Positions 22,418 through 32,545 are shown, counted from the first letter of the stretch. The stretch is DNA of 34,962 nt from an uncultured Flavobacteriales bacterium (GCA_937942085.1 CALDGA010000243.1:1-34962), one strand, 5' to 3'. Notes: generated by a model from the sequence alone, not told the origin. Numbers and translations are program-made.

Positions 22418-25400
22418 ATGAATTTAAGACGCATTTTAACCGTTGTGGTATTCACACTGATGGCATTCCAAAGCCAAGCAACCCACTTGTTGGGCGGTGA
22501 AATTATTTGGGAATGTCGCCCCAACGGAAAATATAGATTTACGCTGGTAGTTTATCGCGATTGTGGTGGTGTTTCCCTACCTACCACAGCTCAAACACTA
22601 GGAACAAACTGTGGTACAGCAATTTCTTGTAGCTATATCACCACCGTGGATGTTGTTCCTTCTTGTTATACCGGTACGACCTCTTGTTCAGGTGCCACTT
22701 CTGGTTCCGGAAAAATGCAGAAGTACATTTACCGCTCCGGTGATGTACAGCTCACGGGTACGCCTCCAGCGGGTGGTTGGTACTTTACGTGGAGCAGCTG
22801 TTGTCGACCTACGTCTATTTCTAACATCACCTCGCCATCTTCTGCGTCTTACTTGTTGCGCGCTGTGATGTATCCGTACACGCCTCCTGGCAGTACTTCA
22901 CCATTGACGGCGACTACTGGTGGAAACCCAACGTGTTTTGACAACTCGCCGAACTTCTTGGAAGACCCACAGGTAATTTCTTGTACTGGTGTGGATGTTG
23001 TTTACAACAACCTAGGATACGATCCAGATTTGGATTCGCTGTACTACGATTGGTCTTACCCTTGGGATGCTTCTACGTTTTCGGCGAACCCATCTTCTAA
23101 TTCAGTAAACTTCTCCTCAGGATACGCCTACAACAACCCTATGCCTTCGACTGGTAGCTCAACGGGGGCCGATATTGATAACGAGACGGGAGAAATCACT
23201 TTCAATTCTGCCGTTGCTGGATCATGGGCCACCTGTGTTAAGATTGAGGAGTGGCGTTGTGGTCAGTTGATCGGGGAGATCTACCGTGATATTCCTATCG
23301 TAACATTGGCATGTACGCCTCCAACTGGGTTGTGTTCTGCTGCTTTTGTGGATGAAGAGCCAGAAATGTCATTGACCATTGATTCATCATTAATGAACCC
23401 TACCATCCTGACACCGGTTGTTAATGCTGGTGGGGATACCATCTACTACTACACTGAAGTATACCCTGGTGATACCGTACGATTTAAAATTTCATCTGCG
23501 GATCCATATCCAAACCCTAACTGTTCTTCTCAGAACATTCAATTTAAGGCCAGTGGTGGTAACTTGAGTTCAGCTTCAAACTACAGTAACCCTAATAACT
23601 GTTTGTTTAATCCACCTTGTGCCACATTATCTTCGCTAAACCCTGGTAATGTTTTTACCTATCCGGGTATCAATAACGTGCAGTTCAACTGGTACATAGA
23701 TTGTAATCACTTGTTTTATCAGCAATACCAATGTGGTTCACTGAAGTCCGAATATTCCTTTTATTTAAGGATGCAGGATGACCAATGTCCTATTAATCGC
23801 TTTGCCTACAAGAAAGTGGTGGTGAAGGTTAAGAACTACATGCCTGCACTACCAGATATTGGCAATGCTTGTGTGTACCAAGATGATTTGGGCGTAAGCT
23901 TTGATTGGGTGGCAAATCCTGATACTGGATTTAATTGGGACTACTACTTGATCAATCGAATAGATACCCTTGGTAACCAAGCAGTCATTGATACCATTTT
24001 TGACTGGGCTACCACAACCTATACAGATGCTAATGCCGACCCAAATGCAGTGAACGGTTATACCATTCAGGTTGCAGGTGGTTGTGGATTGCTATCTGAT
24101 CCTACAGATACGCTTCAAAACGTTCGTGTAAGCCTTCAAGCGTTCCCTCCGCCGCCGAACTCTTCAGTAGCAGTATTGAACTGGAACACTTGGTTGCGCG
24201 GTGATACCAACACTGTATATGATGTATGGGTAGAAGCCCCTATTAACTCAGGTTCTTGGGTACAAATAGGCTCTACAGATGATTTTACCTACACGGATTC
24301 AGTGGCCTTCTGTGGAGAGTGGTTGAACTATCAAGTTCGCTACAATACCACATGTGAGAGTACCACAGATAGTGGGTTCTTCTCTGATAAGACACCTCCA
24401 TCTCCGGTCGTTTTTGATAGTGTGACGGTCGCTAATGGTAATTTGGCCGCACTAGCTTGGCAAGGATCAAATGATAGCGACGTAGTGTACTACCGCATCT
24501 ACAGAAAAGATAATGGTGGTTTCTTCCAGCCTATCGATTCTATTTTAGCGGCGGACCATGCTACCTCAATGCCGTGGGTATATGCATTGTCTAATGCTGA
24601 AAACGAAAGCGAGACTTATCTCATCACTGCGGTGGATAGTTGTGGTAATCAAAGTTCTGTTGGGAATACCATTCCTTCAAGTACGATCTTCCTGAACCTA
24701 GGAGTAGATCCATGTGATGGTTATGCTCGTATTCGCTGGAACACCTATAAGGAGTGGACCCAGACTCAACCGGCAGCCTACAACTTGTACGCAGATATTA
24801 CGGATCCTCTTGGTGGTACACTCACTGGAGTGCTCCTAAAAGGTGGTAACCTCGATACCACTTTCAACCATTACGGAATCATCAATGGCTATACCTATTG
24901 TTACTATGTACGTGCCGTAGATACTACGGGTACCATCAGTTCTACTTCTAATAGAGCATGTAATAGTTCAGCGGTAGTACAGAAATCGAAGGTGTTATAT
25001 CTAGGTCGAGCTTCTGTAAACTCCCAGAATGGAGTTGATCTATATGCATACATTGATAAAGATGCCGACGTTATCGACTTTAATATACAGCGTGCTGACG
25101 ATGAGATAGGTCCATATATGACCATCGGTACAGTTGCCAAACCGGCATTGGGTCCTTGGGAGGTTAAATTTATTGACTTTACGGGTGATCCGATGAGTCG
25201 GAGCTACTATTACCGAATAGCTTCACGCGATTCTTGTGGTGCCATGGATACGATTTCCAACTTAGGTACAAACATTCTGCTAAACGTAGAGGCTATAGGC
25301 AACTTGACCAATCAATTGATTTGGACGAAATACCGTGATTTCGACGCAGGAGTTGAGACTTATGAAATTTACCGCTCAATCAATGGTGGAGGTTCCTATA

Positions 25401-25861
25401 CACTGGCAGGAAGCACTACGGATACAGCCTTTTTAGATGATATTAAGCCTTACTCAAATAGCAAGGGTAAGTTCTGCTACTATGTTAAAGCCATTGCAAA
25501 AGACGGCGTTATTCCATGGCGCGATGAGTTTGGTATGAAGTTCAATGCACGTTCAAACGTCGCTTGCGCGGTACACAAAGCCCGTCTATGGGTGCCAAGT
25601 GCTTTCAATCCAAAATCTGATGTGGTTGAAAACCGTGTGTGGAAACCACAAGGAGTATTTGCACGTCCAGATAGCTACACTATGTTCATTCAGAACCGTT
25701 GGGGACAAGAAGTCTTCCGTACGAATGACCTCAATGAAGGTTGGGACGGTATGATCGGCGGTAAGGAAGCCAAGATTGGCGTATATACCTACTACATCAA
25801 GTACAGAAGTATTGAAGATGTGCCAATTGAAGAGCGCGGAAACTTTACATTATTGTACTAA
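22418..25861 (+). CDS. T9SS-secreted protein with FN3-like repeats and type B sorting domain
   Basis: A 1147-residue secreted protein. The signal peptide covers about residues 1-21 (RILTVVVFTLMAFQSQA), followed directly by THLLGGEIIWECRPNGKY and VVYRDCGG, a conserved start of large surface proteins in this group. The middle contains cysteine-rich beta regions and several fibronectin-III-like segments (for example VFDSVTVANGNLAALAWQGS and VVYYRIYRKDNGGFF). The last 91 residues (from LWVPSAFNPKSD, with YTMFIQNRWGQEVFRT and GVYTYYIKY) are a gliding-motility-associated/CHU_C type B sorting domain, so it should exit through the type IX system and stay on the surface. Function likely adhesive, not determined. 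A strong terminator follows. Confidence 0.93.
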   Translation: MNLRRILTVVVFTLMAFQSQATHLLGGEIIWECRPNGKYRFTLVVYRDCGGVSLPTTAQTLGTNCGTAISCSYITTVDVVPSCYTGTTSCSGATSGSGKMQKYIYRSGDVQLTGTPPAGGWYFTWSSCCRPTSISNITSPSSASYLLRAVMYPYTPPGSTSPLTATTGGNPTCFDNSPNFLEDPQVISCTGVDVVYNNLGYDPDLDSLYYDWSYPWDASTFSANPSSNSVNFSSGYAYNNPMPSTGSSTGADIDNETGEITFNSAVAGSWATCVKIEEWRCGQLIGEIYRDIPIVTLACTPPTGLCSAAFVDEEPEMSLTIDSSLMNPTILTPVVNAGGDTIYYYTEVYPGDTVRFKISSADPYPNPNCSSQNIQFKASGGNLSSASNYSNPNNCLFNPPCATLSSLNPGNVFTYPGINNVQFNWYIDCNHLFYQQYQCGSLKSEYSFYLRMQDDQCPINRFAYKKVVVKVKNYMPALPDIGNACVYQDDLGVSFDWVANPDTGFNWDYYLINRIDTLGNQAVIDTIFDWATTTYTDANADPNAVNGYTIQVAGGCGLLSDPTDTLQNVRVSLQAFPPPPNSSVAVLNWNTWLRGDTNTVYDVWVEAPINSGSWVQIGSTDDFTYTDSVAFCGEWLNYQVRYNTTCESTTDSGFFSDKTPPSPVVFDSVTVANGNLAALAWQGSNDSDVVYYRIYRKDNGGFFQPIDSILAADHATSMPWVYALSNAENESETYLITAVDSCGNQSSVGNTIPSSTIFLNLGVDPCDGYARIRWNTYKEWTQTQPAAYNLYADITDPLGGTLTGVLLKGGNLDTTFNHYGIINGYTYCYYVRAVDTTGTISSTSNRACNSSAVVQKSKVLYLGRASVNSQNGVDLYAYIDKDADVIDFNIQRADDEIGPYMTIGTVAKPALGPWEVKFIDFTGDPMSRSYYYRIASRDSCGAMDTISNLGTNILLNVEAIGNLTNQLIWTKYRDFDAGVETYEIYRSINGGGSYTLAGSTTDTAFLDDIKPYSNSKGKFCYYVKAIAKDGVIPWRDEFGMKFNARSNVACAVHKARLWVPSAFNPKSDVVENRVWKPQGVFARPDSYTMFIQNRWGQEVFRTNDLNEGWDGMIGGKEAKIGVYTYYIKYRSIEDVPIEERGNFTLLY

Positions 25862-25884
25862 TTGTTAAAAGAATAGGAAACCTT

Positions 25885-25915
25885 ACGGGCGGCCAGCGGC
25901 CGCCCGTTTTCTTTC
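25885..25915 (+). terminator. Strong terminator after the T9SS cargo gene
   Basis: A perfect 10-bp GC-rich stem ACGGGCGGCC/GGCCGCCCGT with loop AGC (25895-25897), followed by TTTCTTTC. It lies 24 bases after the stop codon and just upstream of the guaB promoter. Confidence 0.9.
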
Positions 25916-25920
25916 AGATT

Positions 25921-25958
25921 AATTGCGTACCTTTGAGCGCAATTCAAATCGGAATTGC
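25921..25958 (+). promoter_or_regulatory. guaB promoter with three symmetric half-sites
   Basis: A perfect -7 box TACCTTTG (25928-25935) sits between inverted copies AATTGCG (25921-25927) and CGCAATT (25938-25944). A third half-site lies at 25952-25958 (GAATTGC), which pairs with GCAATTC at 25939-25945. The third AATTGC copy starts 32 bases after the first, about three helical turns. The layout suggests a dimeric repressor or an RNA hairpin just before the ATG at 25960. No clear -33 TTG. Confidence 0.5.
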
Positions 25959-25959
25959 A

Positions 25960-27429
25960 ATGCCAAATAACAACGATAAAGTTCTCAGTTTAGGATTGAC
26001 GTACGACGATGTCTTGCTCGTACCGAATTACTCTGAAGTATTGCCACGTGATGTGGATTTATCCTCAAAATTCACCCGCAACATCGGGATGAAAACACCA
26101 ATAGTTTCTGCTGCCATGGATACGGTAACAGAGAGCGCTATGGCTATTGCTATAGCACAAGAAGGTGGTATTGGTGTGATCCATAAAAACATGACCATTG
26201 AGCAACAAGCCATGGAAGTTCGCAAAGTGAAGCGTGCTGAAAGTGGAATGATCTTGGATCCTGTCACCCTAAGTAAAGATGCTACGGTTCGCGATGCTAA
26301 GGCGATGATGGCAGAATTTAGAATTGGAGGGATTCCTGTGGTCAATGATGAGAAAGAGCTTATCGGTATTATCACTAACCGCGATCTACGATTTGAGAAG
26401 AACAACGATCGCCTCATTGATGAGGTGATGACGAAGGAGAACTTGGTTACCACAAAACCAAACGGCACAATGGACGAGGCCGAAGCCATTCTTCAAGAAT
26501 ATAAGATCGAAAAACTACCTGTGGTTGACGCCAACAATAAATTGGTTGGGTTGATTACCTACAGAGATATCACTAAGATTAAGATTAAGCCAAACGCGAA
26601 TAAAGATCAATACGGTCGTTTGCGCGTTGCAGCTGCAGTAGGCGTTACTCCTGATGTCGTGGATCGCGTGGCTGCGCTGAACGAGAGCGGTGTGGATGCA
26701 GTGATCATCGATACGGCACACGGACATACGAAAGGTGTGGTCACTGCCCTACAGAGCGTGAAGGCTAAGTTCCCGGATTTGGATGTAGTCGTAGGAAATA
26801 TTGCCACTGCTGAAGCAGCACTGTATTTGATGGAGGCCGGTGCCGATGCGGTTAAAGTGGGTATTGGTCCCGGTTCTATTTGTACCACTCGTATTGTCGC
26901 AGGTGTAGGATATCCTCAGTTAAGCGCGGTAATGGAGGTGGCCAAGGCCATTGATAACAGAATCCCTGTCATTGCAGACGGTGGTATTCGATTCACCGGT
27001 GATATTGTAAAGGCGATTGCTGCCGGCGCAGATTGTGTGATGTTAGGCTCTATGTTCGCAGGAACCAAGGAAAGTCCAGGAGAAACTGTGATCTACGAAG
27101 GGAGAAAGTATAAAACATATAGAGGTATGGGTTCTGTGGAAGCCATGTCTGACGGGTCGAAAGACCGTTATTTCCAAGACGTTGAGGACGATGTGAAAAA
27201 GCTCGTTCCTGAAGGTATCGTTGGACGTGTTCCTTATAAAGGTGAAGTAGGTGAGGTGATGTACCAATTCATTGGTGGATTGCGAGCAGGAATGGGCTAT
27301 TGCGGCTCTAAAAACATCCCTACCCTCAAGGAAACTGCGCGATTTGTACAGATTACTTCAGCGGGTATGCAGGAAAGCCACCCTCACAACGTTAGTATTA
27401 CAAGAGAAGCACCTAACTACAGCAGATAA
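25960..27429 (+). CDS. guaB: IMP dehydrogenase
   Basis: A 489-residue IMP dehydrogenase that oxidises IMP to XMP with NAD, the first committed step to GMP. The beta-barrel starts [10 protein letters not shown]; two CBS domains are inserted at about 98-150 and 158-210; the catalytic C308 lies in [17 protein letters not shown]; and the flap contains [13 protein letters not shown]. Length is typical. Start at ATG 25960 ([12 protein letters not shown]) rather than an in-frame TTG at 25933 that overlaps the -7 box. Its stop is immediately followed by the ATG of the first PPIase gene, so guaB leads a five-gene run ending with moxR. Confidence 0.97.
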   Translation: MPNNNDKVLSLGLTYDDVLLVPNYSEVLPRDVDLSSKFTRNIGMKTPIVSAAMDTVTESAMAIAIAQEGGIGVIHKNMTIEQQAMEVRKVKRAESGMILDPVTLSKDATVRDAKAMMAEFRIGGIPVVNDEKELIGIITNRDLRFEKNNDRLIDEVMTKENLVTTKPNGTMDEAEAILQEYKIEKLPVVDANNKLVGLITYRDITKIKIKPNANKDQYGRLRVAAAVGVTPDVVDRVAALNESGVDAVIIDTAHGHTKGVVTALQSVKAKFPDLDVVVGNIATAEAALYLMEAGADAVKVGIGPGSICTTRIVAGVGYPQLSAVMEVAKAIDNRIPVIADGGIRFTGDIVKAIAAGADCVMLGSMFAGTKESPGETVIYEGRKYKTYRGMGSVEAMSDGSKDRYFQDVEDDVKKLVPEGIVGRVPYKGEVGEVMYQFIGGLRAGMGYCGSKNIPTLKETARFVQITSAGMQESHPHNVSITREAPNYSR

Positions 27430-29385
27430 ATGAAGAAGATTAGATTGGTACTCCTTGCCGTATTGGCAATGGGATTAAGAGCAAACGCACAAGAGAATTC
27501 CGTTTTATTCCAAGTAGGTGATGTAGTCGTTACTGCCGATGAATTCACTGCTGTGTATGAGAAAAACAAAGGCGTGGGAGCGGCCATCGATCCCAAGACT
27601 CCTGAGGAATACTTGGATTTATATATCACCTTTAAACTGAAAATTGCTGAAGCTTATGCGCAACACCGCGATACAGCTGCTCAGTTTTTGAGTGAATTTG
27701 GGGGATACAGAGCGCAATTGGCCAAACCTTATTTAAGTGATCAAGGTGCAGAGCAAGAGCTTTTAAGTGAGGCCTATTCACGCATGCAAGAAGAAGTTCG
27801 CGCTTCTCACATCATGATTGCCTTAGACGGTGATGCATTGCCGGCAGATACCTTGAAAGTGTACAATCAACTGATGGATTTACGCGCCACTATCTTGAAA
27901 GGTAAGCTGACGTTTGAAAATGCAGCTCGCACTCAAAGTGCTGATACTTGGAGTGCAAAACAGGGTGGAGATCTTGGTTTCTTCACGGCTTTCAGCATGG
28001 TATATCCATTTGAATCAGCTTCTTACGAACTTGAACAGGGAGAGATCAGTATGCCTATTCGTACGCAATACGGGTATCACTTGATCAAGACTACTGACCG
28101 TCGTCCTGCGAATGGGACAGTACTTGTTCGTCATATTTTCTTTGCGGCTAATAATGGCGCCGAAGCAGCTCAAGCGCAACGTGCCGAGCGAAGTGCTCAA
28201 GAAATCTATACTCGCTTACAAAATGGGGAGTTGTTCATGGATTTGTTGGAGTACAGCGAAGACCGTCGCACGAAGGATAAGATGGGTGAGTTGCCGGAGT
28301 TCGGTATTAATAAAATGATGCCAGCTTTTGAAGAAGCCGCGTTTGCCCTTGAAAATCCAGGGGATTATTCCGAGCCTGTACAAACCACCATTGGATGGCA
28401 CGTGATCCAGTTGATTGAGAAGAAGCCTATTGGATCCTTTGAATCTATGGCCAAGGAGTTGAGTAAGAAAGTAAAGCGAGATAGCAGAAATGCCATTGGT
28501 GCCAAGCGCTTTGTCAAGCAACTCAAGCAAGATTACAATTTTAAAATTGACGAGAAGGGCTATGCCTATGCGCTCAAGCTGGTGGACATGGATGCCTTTG
28601 AAAATCATACTTGGGAAGTCCCTACTAGATATCAGAACCGAACGGTAGCAACCTTTGCCGACCAAAAAGTAACAGTTTCTGATGTACTTCCATTTTGGGC
28701 TCAGAATCAACAAGCCGAGGTTGGCGGTAAGGGAGAAGAATTTCTACGCCTACAATTCAACACGCTTTGTAACGATAAGGTCGTGGCTTATGAAGATAGC
28801 CAACTAGAATCGAAGTATGCTGATTTTAGAAACTTAGTACGTGAATATCGCGAGGGCATCTTGCTTTTCGATTTGACTCAAGACGAAGTTTGGGACAAGG
28901 CTGCTAAGGATAGCGCGGGCATTGCACTGGAGTACGAACGCATCAAAGAAAATTATCGTTGGGACGACCGTATTACTTACAATTACTGGGTTTGTAAGGA
29001 AGCTAAGGATGCTAAGCGCATTGCGAAATGGTTGCTTAAAGACCGTCGCGATAAAGTCGACGAGTTGCTTGAGAGCCAGGAAGCCTTGAGCATTGCCTAT
29101 ACTTCAGGAATGGCACAGCAGAAAGACGAGCCTGTATTGCAAGAAATTTGGAGCATGGACAAAGGTGTCTATGGTCCTACAGAGCTCTCTACTGGAGGTT
29201 ATGCCGTTTTGTTTGTAGAGAATAGCCATCCTTCGGCTCCGAAAGCCTTGAATGAGATCAAAGGACTTGTAATTGCGAGCTACCAAGACCAGTTGGAACA
29301 AACTTGGGTGGCCTCATTGCGCGAGAAGTTTGATGTTCAAGTAAACGAAGAGGTTAAAGCTCAGGTTTTTGAAGCTTTGAAATAG
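27430..29385 (+). CDS. Periplasmic parvulin-type peptidyl-prolyl isomerase, two PPIase domains
   Basis: A 651-residue exported protein. Signal peptide at about 1-20 (MKKIRLVLLAVLAMGLRANA). A SurA-like N-terminal helical part is followed by two parvulin domains, about 125-228 (VRASHIMI...GGDLGFFTAFSMVYPFE...YGYHLIKT) and 232-334 (VLVRHIFF...FGINKMMPAFEEAAFAL...GWHVIQL). The rest is a long C-terminal extension with no family I can name. These proteins assist folding of outer membrane and secreted proteins. It begins directly after the guaB stop with no spacer and overlaps the next gene by one base, so it is part of an operon with two further SurA-like genes. Confidence 0.92.
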   Translation: MKKIRLVLLAVLAMGLRANAQENSVLFQVGDVVVTADEFTAVYEKNKGVGAAIDPKTPEEYLDLYITFKLKIAEAYAQHRDTAAQFLSEFGGYRAQLAKPYLSDQGAEQELLSEAYSRMQEEVRASHIMIALDGDALPADTLKVYNQLMDLRATILKGKLTFENAARTQSADTWSAKQGGDLGFFTAFSMVYPFESASYELEQGEISMPIRTQYGYHLIKTTDRRPANGTVLVRHIFFAANNGAEAAQAQRAERSAQEIYTRLQNGELFMDLLEYSEDRRTKDKMGELPEFGINKMMPAFEEAAFALENPGDYSEPVQTTIGWHVIQLIEKKPIGSFESMAKELSKKVKRDSRNAIGAKRFVKQLKQDYNFKIDEKGYAYALKLVDMDAFENHTWEVPTRYQNRTVATFADQKVTVSDVLPFWAQNQQAEVGGKGEEFLRLQFNTLCNDKVVAYEDSQLESKYADFRNLVREYREGILLFDLTQDEVWDKAAKDSAGIALEYERIKENYRWDDRITYNYWVCKEAKDAKRIAKWLLKDRRDKVDELLESQEALSIAYTSGMAQQKDEPVLQEIWSMDKGVYGPTELSTGGYAVLFVENSHPSAPKALNEIKGLVIASYQDQLEQTWVASLREKFDVQVNEEVKAQVFEALK

Positions 29386-30224
29386 TGCGTAATCTCCTGT
29401 ACATAGGAATTTGTGCGCTAGCTATATCCTGTGCCCCAAGGGTAGAGGATCCAACGCTGTTGGCACAATTGGGCTCTGAAAAGCTCTATCTCGAGGATAT
29501 TAAAGATCGTTTGCCGTCCGCTGGATCTATGGAGGCTGCTGATAGTGCAGGCTATGTGGATCTACTGATTACGAGCTGGGCGAAGAATGTGCTTTTAGTA
29601 CAAGCAGCAGAGTTTAACCTACGTGCGGAATTGCAGGATTTCGAGGATTTGGTAGAGCAATACCGAAATGATTTGTTGAAGCACGCATACATTGACCGCT
29701 ACATCAATCAGCACCTCGATACGACCATTACCGATAATGAGGTAAGGGAGTATTACGAAGCCAATACATCAAGCTTTGAGCTCAAGGAGCGTATTGTGCA
29801 GGCGAAATACATCGCTGCGCCTGTAGGCGCTCAAAAAATGAGCGAAGCGAAGCGTTGGTTTACCTCGACGCATCAACAGGAAAAATTCCTGGACTGGGCC
29901 GAGGTATTTGCTACGAAGCAAAGCAACTACCAGGATTCCATTTGGGTGCCTCTGGATGATTTTATCGCAGAGATTCCCATAGATGTGAGCAATCCATATA
30001 CCTACTTTAATAGGACCAAAAAATTTACCTGTGAAGACACGGTTCTTGTGTATTTTGTGGAGGTAAATGATGTCCGACTAGAGGATAGCTACAGCCCGCT
30101 AGAATACGTGGAAGAGCGTGTTCGTAAGGTGTTGTTAAACAAACGCCGATTAAAACTGATCGAGCGTATAGAAGAAAATATCATTGATGATGCAATTGAA
30201 GAAGGCACACTTATTATTTACTAG
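29385..30224 (+). CDS. SurA-N-like lipoprotein lacking a parvulin domain
   Basis: A 279-residue lipoprotein starting at GTG 29385 (TAGTG overlap with the preceding stop). The lipobox LAISC places the acylated cysteine at residue 16. The mature part resembles the chaperone half of SurA/PrsA proteins (YLEDIKDRLPS, ITDNEVREYYEANTSSFEL) but I see no complete parvulin signature; the region after residue 140 seems a degenerate PPIase-like fold. Probably a periplasmic chaperone working with its two neighbours. Its 3' end overlaps the next gene by about 35 bases, an unusually long same-strand overlap. Confidence 0.85.
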   Translation: MRNLLYIGICALAISCAPRVEDPTLLAQLGSEKLYLEDIKDRLPSAGSMEAADSAGYVDLLITSWAKNVLLVQAAEFNLRAELQDFEDLVEQYRNDLLKHAYIDRYINQHLDTTITDNEVREYYEANTSSFELKERIVQAKYIAAPVGAQKMSEAKRWFTSTHQQEKFLDWAEVFATKQSNYQDSIWVPLDDFIAEIPIDVSNPYTYFNRTKKFTCEDTVLVYFVEVNDVRLEDSYSPLEYVEERVRKVLLNKRRLKLIERIEENIIDDAIEEGTLIIY

Positions 30225-31545
30225 TCTCTGTCTAGGAGTTACTGTTTTTGCACAAGCACAGTCAAAAACGGTGGACGGTGTGGCTGCCATAGTTGGAGGG
30301 GATATCATCCTTCAAAGTGAAATTGAAGAACAGTATGATGTTTTCAATCGCCAGAATTTCGGTGAAACGGTGACCTACTGTGAGGTCTTCGAGGAGTTGT
30401 TGTTTCAGAAGTTGTTGATCCACCATGCGGAAATTGATTCTGTAACAGTGGGTGAGGACGAAGTGGAAGCGAATATGGACCGCCGAATTCAGCAACTGAT
30501 TATGCAGATGGGCGACCAGCAGAAGCTCGAGGAGTTCTACGAGAAGTCCGTGGTTGAAATCAAGGAAGAGATGCGTGATTTGATCAAGGACCAATTAGTT
30601 GCGCAGCGCATGCAAATGACGGTAGTTGAGGGCGTTGAGGTTACTCCTTCGGAGGTGCGTTCTTTTTATGAGAGCTTGCCGGCGGATAGCGTCCCCTTGA
30701 TTAACGCCGAGGTTGAAATCAGCCAGATTGTGAAATATCCTGAGGTTTCAAAGGAGGCAGAGCAAGAGGTTATCGACAAATTAGCCAACCTCAAGCAGCG
30801 CATTGAAAACGGCACGAGCTTTTCTTCCATGGCCATCCTGTACAGCGAAGATCCTGGTTCGAACAAAAAAGGAGGGGAGTACAAGGGCATTCAACGCGGT
30901 GTGTTCGTGAAAGAATTCGAAGCGGTTGCCTTCAACCTGCGCAAAGGTGAAATCAGCGATCCATTCAAAACGGAATTTGGGTACCATATTGTCCAATTGT
31001 TGGAGAAGCGCGGAGAGGAATTGGACCTTCGTCACATTTTGATTAAGCCTAAGTTGAGCCAAGAAGACCTCCAGGAAGCCAAGGCGTTCTTGGATAGTGT
31101 AAGTAGTGCTATTTCTGCCGGCGAATTGACCTTTGAAGAGGCAGCACGTCGATACAGTGAAGATGAGAATACACGTTTCAATGGCGGACAAATGAGCAAT
31201 TTCCAAAACGGAAATAACAAGTTTGAAATCAGTCAGTTAGATCGCACATTGTTCGGTATGGTAAATAACTTGGCGCCGGGTGAGATTTCAGAATCTTCCT
31301 TCTTTGTGTCGGACGACCAACGCGAAGCATTCCGTATTATCAAACTCGACCAAAAATACGAGCCGCACCGTGCTAATCTTGACCTTGATTTTACTCGAAT
31401 CAAAGGATTTGCCCTGCAAGAAAAGCAGGCGCGGATTGTGAATGAGTGGAAGGAAGAAAAACTACAAGAGACCTTCGTTCGAGTAAATTCAGGATATTAT
31501 CCTTGTGATGAATATTTAGAAGGTTGGAATTCAAATAATGACTGA
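30190..31545 (+). CDS. SurA-like periplasmic chaperone/peptidyl-prolyl isomerase
   Basis: A 451-residue exported protein with a signal peptide (MQLKKAHLLFTSLCLGVTVFAQA). A SurA N-terminal domain (VDGVAAIVGGDIILQSEIEEQ) is followed by two parvulin domains: INAEVEISQIVKYPEV...GGEYKGIQRGVFVKEFEAVAF...YGYHIVQ-type (FGYHIVQLL here), and LDLRHILIKPKLS...NGGQMSNF. SurA escorts outer membrane beta-barrel proteins. Three adjacent start codons exist (TTG 30184, ATG 30187, ATG 30190); the last is chosen, and 30187 would add one residue. The start lies within the preceding lipoprotein gene, and the end overlaps moxR by 8 bases. Confidence 0.93.
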   Translation: MQLKKAHLLFTSLCLGVTVFAQAQSKTVDGVAAIVGGDIILQSEIEEQYDVFNRQNFGETVTYCEVFEELLFQKLLIHHAEIDSVTVGEDEVEANMDRRIQQLIMQMGDQQKLEEFYEKSVVEIKEEMRDLIKDQLVAQRMQMTVVEGVEVTPSEVRSFYESLPADSVPLINAEVEISQIVKYPEVSKEAEQEVIDKLANLKQRIENGTSFSSMAILYSEDPGSNKKGGEYKGIQRGVFVKEFEAVAFNLRKGEISDPFKTEFGYHIVQLLEKRGEELDLRHILIKPKLSQEDLQEAKAFLDSVSSAISAGELTFEEAARRYSEDENTRFNGGQMSNFQNGNNKFEISQLDRTLFGMVNNLAPGEISESSFFVSDDQREAFRIIKLDQKYEPHRANLDLDFTRIKGFALQEKQARIVNEWKEEKLQETFVRVNSGYYPCDEYLEGWNSNND

Positions 31546-32500
31546 TCAGCAAATCATAGCCATACTCGAGTCCGCTCCAGCGCGCATCAAAGCTTTTAAG
31601 GCGGAGATCGCTAAGGTGATCATTGGACAAGAAGAGGCCGTAGATTTGATTGTCATGAGCATCCTGTGTCAAGGCCACAGCTTGTTGGTCGGCGTGCCAG
31701 GATTAGCAAAAACACTTTTGATTACCTCGGTATCAAAGGCATTGGGATTGGATTTTTCTAGGATCCAATTCACTCCTGACCTCATGCCCTCAGATATTAC
31801 AGGGACGGAAATGCTCAATGCTCAGCGCGAGTTTGTGTTTCATAAAGGACCGGTCTTTGCCAATATCGTGTTGGCCGATGAGATCAACAGGACACCTCCG
31901 AAAACGCAAGCCGCATTACTCGAAGCGATGCAGGAGCGCAAGGTCAGTGCCGCCGGAAAAACGATGGACCTGCCACATCCGTTCTTTGTCTTGGCCACTC
32001 AGAACCCTATTGAGCAAGAGGGAACCTACCCGCTGCCTGAGGCGCAGCTTGACCGCTTCTTGTTTAACATTCGTATGGATTATCCATCGGCTTCGGAAGA
32101 GGTTGCAGTGGTTCAGGCTACGACGACCAATGAAAAGCCCGAAGTCCGCTCTTGTATGAGCGCAGAAGATATCGTGGATCTACAGCACGCCTTGCGTGCC
32201 GTGCCGGTAGCTGATGATGTGGTTACCTATGCGGTTTCTTTGGTGAGAAAAACACGTCCTGGACAATCGGATAGCCATGCGATAGCCAATGATTATTTCA
32301 GTTGGGGAGCGGGGCCAAGGGCGTCGCAAAGCTTGGTCATCGCAGCCAAGGCCATTGCCATGATGCGTGGCGAGGGCAGTCCTTCTATGGCCCACATTCG
32401 AGAGGCGGCACCGGCGGTATTACGCCATAGAATTGCCATCAATTACAAAGCCAAGGGCGAAGGGCTAGATGTCGATGCATTAATTGGCCAAATCCTCTAG
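31538..32500 (+). CDS. moxR: MoxR family AAA+ ATPase
   Basis: A 320-residue MoxR AAA+ ATPase. Walker A is GVPGLAKT (52-59), Walker B is VLADEINR, sensor 1 region LATQNPIEQEGTYPLPEAQLDRF, and the C-terminal lid ends with RHRIAINYKAKGEG. MoxR proteins act as chaperones for metal insertion or complex assembly and usually sit before a DUF58/VWA gene; here no such gene follows, and it is instead the last gene of the PPIase operon, as in other Bacteroidota. Starts inside the SurA-like gene (8-base overlap). Confidence 0.94.
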   Translation: MTDQQIIAILESAPARIKAFKAEIAKVIIGQEEAVDLIVMSILCQGHSLLVGVPGLAKTLLITSVSKALGLDFSRIQFTPDLMPSDITGTEMLNAQREFVFHKGPVFANIVLADEINRTPPKTQAALLEAMQERKVSAAGKTMDLPHPFFVLATQNPIEQEGTYPLPEAQLDRFLFNIRMDYPSASEEVAVVQATTTNEKPEVRSCMSAEDIVDLQHALRAVPVADDVVTYAVSLVRKTRPGQSDSHAIANDYFSWGAGPRASQSLVIAAKAIAMMRGEGSPSMAHIREAAPAVLRHRIAINYKAKGEGLDVDALIGQIL

Positions 32501-32545
32501 GCTGTTAATACGCGTTAAAAAAAGCCGCGGTCTCGGTGAAGCCCG

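Noticed and set aside
25921-25958. Guanine or PRPP riboswitch before guaB
   Set aside because: The leader from the likely TSS to the ATG is only about 20 bases, too short for a known aptamer; the symmetry fits a protein operator better.
28216-28713. A 165-codon minus-strand frame inside the PPIase gene
   Set aside because: Antisense to a well-supported two-parvulin protein; no homologous features.
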